Assembly: GCA_965153355.1 (NCBI GenBank)
Contig: OZ231126.1
Span: forward strand, 105,152,001 to 105,216,000
Direction: 5' to 3'
DNA: 64,000 nt
Origin: Flaccisagitta enflata
Taxonomy: Eukaryota; Chaetognatha; Sagittoidea; Aphragmophora
Below are positions 35,737-45,240 of this stretch, one piece after another. The position numbers and the translations under genes are program-made. The notes below the pieces were generated by a model. The model was not told the origin of the DNA. It saw nothing but the letters and a program-made list of their open reading frames with translations, and searched no databases. Positions within the stretch are counted from its first letter, which is position 1, and each line of letters opens with the position of its first letter.

Positions 35737-36053
35737 AAACAAGGCCGGATACACGGCAATCCAGTCACGGACGGTTGGGCAGGAGCAGTGATGCAAAAAC
35801 CACTCGGAATTCAAAAAAGTTTGTAACCTACCGATCTACCGTCTTACCGACCTACCAACCTACCGACCGACACAGCAAGGTGTAGAGTCCGCGACTAAAA
35901 ATCTGATTTTAGGGCCTTTGTTGTCGCGGACACGCGACTCTACACCTTGCCGAGTCGGTCTGTCGGTCCGTCGGTCCGTCGGTCCGTCCGTAACACTTTT
36001 GAATTCCGAGCAGCTCCTGCCCAACCATCCGCGTATCCGGCCTTGTTTGAAAA
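35737..36053. repeat. Two hairpin-tailed repeats, tail to tail
   Basis: The forward copy 35737-35912 has head AGTCACGGAC and tail AGTCCGCGACTAAAAA. The reversed copy, about 35920-36053, has tail GTCGCG-TGTC-CGCGAC. In the forward copy the head matches the reverse complement of the tail (AGTCGCGGAC) at 9 of 10 positions. Together they form a palindrome of about 315 bp inside a unit of the ~375-bp tandem family. Confidence 0.85.
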
Positions 36054-36054
36054 A

Positions 36055-38400
<2,346 letters not shown>

Positions 38401-38517
38401 GTTCTGACATCAAAATGGCCTTGACTCCAGCTGGTCCAGGGACATGATCAGGATGAGATAGGTCAATCTGGGTTCAACCAGGCTTGAATTCATAAATAAA
38501 AACACTATATCTTTAAG

Positions 38518-39289
38518 AAAAAAATCGCCATTCATCGTTTGGAGAGATTGAGATATCCTTGATACCAGGCCAGTGTGCGTTCTTGAAACAATTCGAAGGA
38601 TCAGGTAAACAAGGTGTAAAGCTGCATAGCCTTACTGAGAAACAACACTCAGGACAAAAGAATATATCTTCTTTTAATTCTATTCCTCATTAATCAGACA
38701 ACGACATCGATGACACTCTAACAAGTGACATTTCAACTTGTTTTACAACAAAACAAGTGCAAGGCAATACAGTCTACGAAGCCAAAAACGCGCTCGGACG
38801 CACCTGTCAAAAATTGTTGAACAAAAAAGTTCAATCAACTTTCATGACACTCACAACGGTTCTCCAGGCTTTCCCGTCTCTTCTTCCGGCCAACATAGAA
38901 CTTGGTATATATCTCAATAACAAAAAAAAACTGAGCAACCAACAAACTGACCAACAAAACCGCAGAACAAATTGTAAAATCACGTAGCAAGCAACTAAAA
39001 AAAAACTAGAAAAAAAAACCAAACTCAATTTATGCATTTAGGGCTCGCGCTTACCTTCGCCGAAGATCCAAAGATTTTTATAACCAAAACTGGTTGTAAA
39101 CCTCACCTTAAAGTATTGTCAGCTGATCTATACGGTCTATGCTGCATATTGGAACAATCATCATTGATCCAGATCCATCAAAAACTGGCATCCTCCTCGA
39201 TGCAATTCTCATACAAAAGACAAAGCTGTAAACCTTTCAGCGTAGAACAAGGGTATGTTCAATCAATGAATCTATCCTTATGCACCACC

Positions 39290-39384
<95 letters not shown>

Positions 39385-40487
39385 ACACACATCATTGCGC
39401 AAAATGACATTCCCTTTATTCCATTACAGACGATTGCAGACATGGATTGACATAAGCACGAAACAAAGTTTCTCAAGCTTCTGGATCGTGTTACATAAGA
39501 ATACTTCTATTGTCGGGAGCTATTCAGTAAGTAATACAAACATATATCTCACCTGCCCCCCCACCTGCCCCCCCCCCCACCTGCCCCCCCCCCACCTGCC
39601 CCCATCATTACTGCACTTCTGATAACAAATTGTAAAAAAAATTTCCATTTTCAGGAGAATCTCCTGCACTGGAAACCTCACGATCTCGTTCAGGCTTATG
39701 TGGAAACTGCTCTTAACCTCAAGTACCCTTCGATACCTTATGAGGCAAGTTTAGAGATTGCTGTTAAGCTCACAGAGATTGCTATTGTAATCTAATGCTT
39801 ACATTTTCCATGCTTTACCCTGCAGGCAACGGCTGGAGAAAACGGTTACATGTTCACAACAGAGGAGCACAAACAGGCTTCTTATTTAACAGCTATTACA
39901 CAAGCAGGGCTGTTGACAGAGGACGGTTGCGAGCTCTCCCTACACTCTTGGTGGAATAGCAACTTTTTTTTACCATTTTTGGTCAGCGCCCCCACGAGTG
40001 ATAACCAATACAGCGGAGAGTTGAGAGACACAATCTCGCAAAAACCAACCGCACAAACAGGAGGAAAAACCATTCTTTACCTTCGGTATGTATTTTTTTT
40101 TATTTCAAAACTTTTATGTTATTTAATGTCTTACTTGCTCATATCAAAATACCGCATTACCTCAAAATATCTAATCCCAATCACTCTTTACCTTCTTTCT
40201 CCATCCCCTCTTCATCCCTAATAGATTCAAAACGGTTACAAGCTATGTGATCCGAGTTTCCGTTTTTTACAGTCATGATAGTACTTTGGCTATCGATTCA
40301 GACATGAACTCGTGGAAGGACTATGACGTGGATCAGGTTAGCCAAAAAAAAAAGACTAAATACACGACTACCACAGTCGGTCAGACCAACAAAGCAAACT
40401 GTAGGATTACATGCCATGAAACAAAATAACTTAATAACAACACCTTTAACAGTTTCATCTTTCACCTTTATCATTTTTTCACAGTAA
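38518..40487 (+). CDS. Polinton/adintovirus-like double-jelly-roll major capsid protein, spliced, 5' end not found
   Basis: The exons are 38518-38604, 38698-38904, 39042-39252, 39430-39526, 39655-39744, 39826-40085, 40225-40336, and a final exon starting with TAA at 40485. Every junction keeps the frame (phases 1, 1, 2, 0, 0, 2, 0). One intron (39745-39825) has a GC donor. The ~354 residues follow the layout I know from Polinton-type capsid proteins: an LLPANIEL segment ahead of the first barrel's end, a KPFSVEQG segment, FWIVLHKN followed by GSY and HDLVQAYV, IPYE, FFLPFLVSA, then a C-terminal TILYLRF...VFYSHDSTLAID strand pair. The shell protein would form the virion capsid. The assignment is from pattern recall, not a search. 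The start lies upstream, perhaps destroyed by the tandem array. The adjacent protease supports it. Confidence 0.6.
38920..39000 (+). repeat. Hairpin-tailed repeat filling a capsid-gene intron
   Basis: Within the 137-bp intron 38905-39041: a CCAACAAACTGACCAACAAA body, then TTGTAAAATCACGTAGCAAG and CAACTAAAAAAAA, which aligns with the tail of the 7101 copy (GTCACGTAGCACGCGACTAAAAAA). The head is not clear. Confidence 0.65.
39293..39390. repeat. (CA)n microsatellite in an intron
   Basis: About 98 bp of CA dinucleotides inside the capsid-gene intron 39253-39429. Confidence 0.98.
39557..39604. repeat. CACCTGCCCCCC minisatellite in an intron
   Basis: Four units of C-rich repeat (CACCTGCCCCCC with varying C-runs) inside the capsid-gene intron 39527-39654. 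Confidence 0.95.
40346..40437 (+). repeat. Hairpin-tailed repeat, mini copy filling a capsid-gene intron
   Basis: Within the 148-bp last intron (40337-40484): AATACACGACTACCACAGTC matches the family's head region, GTCAGACCAACAAAGCAAAC matches the body, and TGTAGGATTACATGCCATGA matches the hairpin tail. It is the shortest nearly complete copy in the window. Confidence 0.7.
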
Positions 40488-40525
40488 ATGGACAAAAAGC
40501 AAGCAAAAAAAAAGAAAACGAAAAA

Positions 40526-41107
40526 ATGATGGCATCAGAAAGATACAAGGACGCCACATCAAAAACAGACTTATGCAACGTGCTGTCGAAATGTACTGTT
40601 TGCTATCACTCCACCAATGATGGCAACCTCATTGTTCCACACATAGATTTAGCCCGTATTCTTGTAAATGACACCAAGAAAAAAAAAAGAACATATGTCA
40701 ACCTGGTGGTGAACTCAAAATCAAATAATGATCAAATTGATGGTGTTAATCATAATAATGAACCACCTATAATTGGTCATTGGTTCTTGATAACCGTCGC
40801 GCTAAATAAACAGCATCCCACCGCGACAATCTGTGATCCACTCAATGACATAACCAAAAACTCGATAGTTATGGCCAATATTAACATATTTTGTAGAAAC
40901 AACTCATTAAGATTACTGAACTTAAACGAGAAATTCCAAAATGACAATTCTTTTTATTGTGGCTATATCTCATTAGGTTTGATTTCATACACACACAATA
41001 AAAAAAAGACTAATAAGATTATGGCATTAAAAAAACTTTTTCAACGGAATTCCGTAAAAAGTAATGAAAAATTAATTTTAAAAATGTATGAAAAGCATTT
41101 TTTTTAA
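40526..41107 (+). CDS. Adenain-like (C5/Ulp1-fold) cysteine protease
   Basis: Single-exon frame of 193 aa starting at ATG 40526 or 40529. Catalytic residues in the order typical of adenovirus and Polinton proteases are visible: His85 in GHWFLITV, Asp104 in CDPLND, Gln138 in FQNDN and Cys145 in FYCGY. The length is close to the roughly 200 residues of adenain. In adenoviruses the protease gene follows the hexon gene, and here it starts 38 nt after the stop codon of the capsid-protein candidate, which supports both calls. It would mature capsid and core proteins inside the virion. The basic C-terminal tail is short. The frame is intact, so recent activity or selection is possible. A cellular SUMO-type protease is less likely, given its size and neighbours. 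Confidence 0.8.
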   Translation: MMASERYKDATSKTDLCNVLSKCTVCYHSTNDGNLIVPHIDLARILVNDTKKKKRTYVNLVVNSKSNNDQIDGVNHNNEPPIIGHWFLITVALNKQHPTATICDPLNDITKNSIVMANINIFCRNNSLRLLNLNEKFQNDNSFYCGYISLGLISYTHNKKKTNKIMALKKLFQRNSVKSNEKLILKMYEKHFF

Positions 41108-41220
41108 CCAAACGCTCAATTCAAATTTGAAACAAAAACATAATCTTTTTAATCTTTTATTGTATTTATTTAACAATTTCCTCTCGCGAATGTACTAATT
41201 TCTCAATAACCCAACAGTTA

Positions 41221-41798
41221 ATGAAATTGAACCAAAAAACAATGGAGTTCCTCAATGATATGAGACAAAGATGGCGCCTTTTCTTTTATATTATAGTAGC
41301 TGTCATTGCGGTTATTCTCATTGGAGTGCCGGCTTCATTACTCTTCAAGGTAAGGCCTTTTCAATTAATGTTAAACTTAGCCATAACAAAACAAAGCCGG
41401 ATACAAGGCCATCAGTTGCGGACGGACCAACCGACCGACCGGCCAACGGACGGACAAAACCTCTTATAGAGTTGCGTGTCCGCAACTAAAAACCGCTCGT
41501 TACAAGAGTCTCATTAATACCCGCCTAAATTGCCTTAAAGGTTGAACCTATCGACGACGCCATATGCCCATGGAAATCGCTATCGGACAACAAATCTTGC
41601 ATTGCGGCATTGCGGCATTGCGGCATTGCGGACAACGAATCTTGCATGGCGGCAAAACCAGAAAACAAATGGACAAACCAAGCGAAACGAGACATTGCGG
41701 ACAACGAATCTTGCATGGCGGCAAAACCAGAAAACAAATGGACAAACCAAGCGAAACCAGCGAAACAGAACTGGCTTTACAAACAAAACATCACTTGA
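41221..41798 (+). CDS. Small membrane protein with duplicated 23-residue repeat, two exons
   Basis: Exon 1 is 41221-41349 (ATG start, donor AAG|GTAAGG). Exon 2 is 41541-41798 (acceptor TTAAAG, stop TGA). The phase is 0. The N-terminal part has a basic stretch and then one hydrophobic helix (FFYIIVAVIAVILIGVPASLLF, about residues 21-42). The rest is hydrophilic. It contains two tandem copies of a 23-residue unit starting IADNESCMAAKPENK, nearly identical at the DNA level (69-bp period, about 41628-41757), so the duplication is recent. A less similar unit precedes them. It may be a virion membrane or accessory protein of the module. Family unknown. Its intron contains a hairpin repeat. Confidence 0.6.
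41391..41493 (+). repeat. Hairpin-tailed interspersed repeat filling an intron (best copy)
   Basis: It starts ACAAAGCCGGATACAAGGCC, with head AGTTGCGGACGG (41414-41425), an ACCAACCGACCGACCGGCC body, and tail TATAGAGTTGCG-TGTC-CGCAACTAAAAA. The 7-bp hairpin is perfect. The ten bases GTCCGCAACT are the exact reverse complement of the head. It lies within the 191-bp intron 41350-41540 of the membrane-protein gene. Confidence 0.92.
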
Positions 41799-41966
41799 GA
41801 AAAAAAAATTTGATAACCACAAAAGCGTTAGATAATTAATAAAAAAAGCTTAATTCATTACCTGTATGTAAAAAAAGAATGATTTTAAAATTGTTTCTAT
41901 AAATCAAACTTGTCACGAATGTAGTGATTTAACTACCAATTAAACTGTTGCAAAAAAAATACTGAC

Positions 41967-42272
41967 ATGACTATTGCAACTGCAAATACCAGCTTGAAAT
42001 TTAAAACTCTTGAAAAGGATTTAAAACTTATGGGAAGTACAAGGAGAACAAAACATGGCAGGATCAGGAAAAGAAGAAAAACAAGATGCTCCAGATCAAA
42101 AGCAAAGGTGATAAATATGATATATTTATCAATCCTAGCTCATTATCGATTTTTATATCAACATTTTTAAAGATATTAAATGAAATAAAATCAATCTCCA
42201 TTTTCTTGTTTGCAGCCCCGCAGACGAACATGCACAAAGAAAAGAAGAAGAAGAAGGCGCAGAAAAAACTAA
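41967..42272 (+). CDS. Arg/Lys-rich core (protamine-like) peptide, two exons
   Basis: Exon 1 is 41967-42107 (ATG start, donor AAG|GTGATA). Exon 2 is 42216-42272 (acceptor TTTGCAG, stop TAA at 42270). The phase is 0. The product is 65 aa, strongly basic after residue 25, and its C-terminus is almost pure Arg/Lys after a TCTKK motif. This composition matches DNA-condensing virion peptides such as adenovirus protein VII and X/mu and comparable basic proteins of adintoviruses. The composition also fits cellular protamines. I infer a core-protein role from position and charge only. The short intron and conserved frame argue that it is genuine. Confidence 0.55.
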
Positions 42273-42672
42273 GAAAAAAAAATTCTTTAACCTACCTTTA
42301 TAACAAGGCTGAAGCAAGCCGAACCGAACTGCACCCTTAGTTCAATTAGTTAAGGCAACATGGCAACATCTTTATTCCACATAGCGCAAATATTAGCCTA
42401 CTTTGAAACTCGTTCAGTCATTTAATTATTTATGCACCGAGTAACAGCACAAATATTTTTCAATTTTTTTACTTGTCATGACTGTTCAATAAATCTTAAT
42501 TATTGTTCTGAACACCGCATTAAATAATGTAATTCTTAATCAAAACGAAACAATGCAAAAAAAAACTCATTTAGTTTTCACTAGCATTAGCCATCTAGCG
42601 CATTAACATAAAAAACAAAAGGCTAGTTAGCAATGTGCCACTAGAAATACAGCAGCTAAAAAAAAAAAAAAT
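42273..42672. other. Convergent 3' region between core peptide and dUTPase
   Basis: AT-rich, with poly(A)/poly(T)-like runs and AATAAA-type signals on both strands (for example AATAAA at about 42489). It probably holds the two 3' UTRs. No gene was recognised. Confidence 0.45.
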
Positions 42673-43101
42673 CTAGTTGCCGGTGGAACCAAATCCGTTT
42701 GAACTACGGTCTGTGTCCTCGAGAGAAGCGACCTCTAATGGCTGAGGGCAGGTAATTTTTTCAAGAATTAGCTGCGCAACACGGTCATGAGGATAGATCG
42801 TAATTTCTTCAGAGCCATGATTGAACAGAAGGATGGCCACGGCGCCACGATAATCGGCGTCTATGACGCCGGCACCGACGTCAATTCCATGCTTCAAAGC
42901 CAAGCCCGAACGAGGAGCGATGCAGCCATAATAGCCACGTGGAATCGCCATTTGAATGCCAGTCTCCACTCGCGCGCGATTGCCGGGTGAAATAACGACT
43001 TCTTTAACTGCAAAAAGATCCAACCCTGCAGCGTCGACGGAAGCTCTTACAGGAGTGCGAGCGTTAGGATCTAGTTTAACGAAAGGCAGAACGTTAGCCA
43101 T
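42673..43101 (-). CDS. dut: dUTP pyrophosphatase (dUTPase)
   Basis: Intact single-exon frame of 142 aa, the usual length of trimeric dUTPases. All five motifs are present in order: motif 1 DAAGLDLFA (23-31), motif 2 PRSGLAL (63-69), motif 3 GVIDADYRG (78-86, with the catalytic Asp and the uracil-pocket region), motif 4 RVAQLIL (107-113) and motif 5 GFGSTG (136-141). The enzyme hydrolyses dUTP to dUMP and pyrophosphate, keeping uracil out of DNA and feeding dTMP synthesis. Start ATG 43101 is followed at once by the conserved fold. It converges with the virus-like genes. It could be the host gene or a viral copy, since many DNA viruses carry one. The sequence alone does not decide. Confidence 0.97.
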   Translation of the reverse strand: MANVLPFVKLDPNARTPVRASVDAAGLDLFAVKEVVISPGNRARVETGIQMAIPRGYYGCIAPRSGLALKHGIDVGAGVIDADYRGAVAILLFNHGSEEITIYPHDRVAQLILEKITCPQPLEVASLEDTDRSSNGFGSTGN

Positions 43102-43695
43102 TTTTGGTTGCTCTTAACAAACGTTTAGTGTTACATTCATTAAGAGAAAACCTAAAAGAAAGATAAATGCATAACAATTTAATCACAATCAGTTAAGCAG
43201 AAACAAAAATGCAAAGACAGAATGACAACGGAACAGACGGACGATCAAACCAGTCAAAACAACAAAATGTAGAATGTAGAGTGTAAAAAACAAATAAGAT
43301 AAGATGAAAATGGCGATTCGCATAGAAAATCAAAGCGTCGTTTACATTAAAAGCAGACGAAAATAGAGTATGATCACATTCACAGCTACAAAAAAACTGC
43401 AGAACTGCAGCTAATGATATGAATAAGAACGAGATGTGCGAGTGAGAGAAGAAAAAAGATGCAGCTTAAAATTTTTCGTCAACAAAAGAGATGTGGGATG
43501 AGAGAAGGAAAGAAAGAAAATTACGAATTACAAATTTCAATTCAAACTCAATTTTCGATCTTTCCGATAATCCAAATCAGAGTTGAGAAACTGAAAATCA
43601 AAAACTTGAAGTTTGAAATTCGAAATCCATTTCTTTCATCTTTCACTGATCATCCTGAATCATGTTATGATTACGCATGATTCACAGAATCACTT
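43102..43695. other. Interval upstream of the dUTPase
   Basis: AT-rich. 43200-43275 resembles a worn hairpin-repeat body and tail (GGAACAGACGGACGATCAAACC then GTAGAGTGTAAAA). It also serves as the dUTPase promoter region. No gene was recognised. Confidence 0.35.
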
Positions 43696-43715
43696 GATTA
43701 TAGTGTGTATCCCAA

Positions 43716-44096
43716 AGCTTCAGATACATTATTACTAAGGATGAAACTTTCATGGAGGCGGCAAAGAAGATGGGCATAGAAGGCGTCCACCGCCGCCGTT
43801 TCAACATCAACCTGGAACTTGACAAAGAATGGGAGGACGCATGGATCCGCGAGCCAACCCTGGAAATGATAAAGCAACAAATTGTCGACGAATCAAAACA
43901 AAACCACGAGGATTATGTCAAACGCGCAGAAAGAATCGCCAAAATCTCAAAGGAAAAATACCTTCCAAACGATTGGGCGAGGAGATCTGATGACGAGAAT
44001 GAAGACGAAGAACACCATCAGGCGCAGTCACGTGTGCGGCTGATGTACGACAATATCTTTGGGGATGCGCTTTCCTTCGACCCTGTGTTGGGTTAG
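43716..44096 (+). CDS. Unrecognised small charged protein, probably last exon
   Basis: The frame is open from just after a stop upstream of 43710 to TAG 44094. ATG 43752 gives 114 aa, but the in-frame sequence before it (YIITKDETF) also looks coding, and a CTTCAG acceptor lies at about 43710-43715. So I read this as the last exon of a longer gene. The protein is helical and charged, with a tryptophan-containing segment KEWEDAWIREPTLEMIKQQ, a KISKEKYLPNDW motif and an acidic stretch before the C-terminus. It vaguely recalls mitochondrial-ribosome or assembly-factor helices, but I could not place it. Confidence 0.5.
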   Translation, partial: SFRYIITKDETFMEAAKKMGIEGVHRRRFNINLELDKEWEDAWIREPTLEMIKQQIVDESKQNHEDYVKRAERIAKISKEKYLPNDWARRSDDENEDEEHHQAQSRVRLMYDNIFGDALSFDPVLG

Positions 44097-44429
44097 AAAC
44101 AAAAACAATCGAAATTGGGTTGCAATCACCCTACCAAGCTCAAAGCGTTAGTTGAAACAGCAAAATCACTGAGAAACAATTATTTAAACGCGCTTAGCTG
44201 AAAAGAATCTCACAGTAGCAAAACTCACAATAGCAAACCTCAAAGCAGCGAATCAAAACCGTTTATTTTCGTTGAACTGTTAAATGCTCAAAATCACTAT
44301 TGATTCATGATCAAAAATCCAGCATAGCTGATGGCCCTTGTATCATGCCGAGGATGCGTAGTTAAATTAGTTAACTTTTTACAAACGAAAAACGATGAGT
44401 GCTTAAAATCTTAAAAATAGTACTCAACA

Positions 44430-44625
44430 GCATTACAGTCGATACACGCGTGCTATGGTAACCTATGAGTAACCTGTGATAAAACCATACAAAGGTTAAC
44501 AACCCTGTGATAGAGCTGTGATAATCCCGTTATAGGGCTGTGATAATCCTGTGATAGAACTGTGATAATCCTGTGATAAAGCCGTGATAGTTAGCATTAA
44601 AGCTGTGATAATAACCAGAAACAAA
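44430..44625. repeat. CTGTGATAATCC-type minisatellite
   Basis: Irregular units of about 12 and 24 bp (CTGTGATAATCC, CTGTGATAGAAC). Confidence 0.8.
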
Positions 44626-45183
44626 GCGTGATGATAAAATATTTGAAAGTTGCATGATCATGATATGACATGACGGAAAACGGCTAAAATTGTGCTCTCG
44701 ATATAAAATATGAATCTCATCCATCAATTAATAAATATTTTCCATTATGTTCTGGTAAACTGACAAAAACAGCTCGGGGTTGAAAACACTCACAATACAT
44801 GATTACTTACAAGAATCCGCGATGATTAAAGTAGGGAAGAAATCATAAAATAAAAAGTTTTTTCATCAGACAGTAATTAGCCAAACTAGAATATGTAAAA
44901 TCACTATGATTAGTAAAATTAGGATTAAAAAAAAAAATAATCATGTATTTTAAACAAAAAGGGCACGAATCTCAAAAGTGTTCGATGAAAGCGCTGACCT
45001 CCATTTGCATTCAATTGTGTCTAAATTTGTCTCTCGCATACTTAAAAATTTTGTTGCAACTATATTGATTGATTCAAGTTTCGCTTAAAATTCTATTTTT
45101 CCATGATTCTTTTATTCCAGATATTGAAATTAATCAATTTCCGTTTCTCTCTGGAAGAATCACCAAATTAGAAATATAAAAAC
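44626..45183. other. AT-rich leader region of the right retroelement
   Basis: No LTR could be matched to 56374-56770. A polypyrimidine tract and TTTTATTCCAG at 45110-45120 could be a splice acceptor ahead of the ATG at 45241, implying a spliced 5' leader. No other feature. Confidence 0.35.
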
Positions 45184-45240
45184 TTGAGAGCATTTACCAG
45201 CACTACTAAGAGACAAAAGTCAAAAAAGACACTCACGATA

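Noticed and set aside
43716-44096. Mitochondrial ribosomal protein mL64 (CRIF1)
   Set aside because: Only a loose pattern of Trp and charged residues agrees, too weak to name it.
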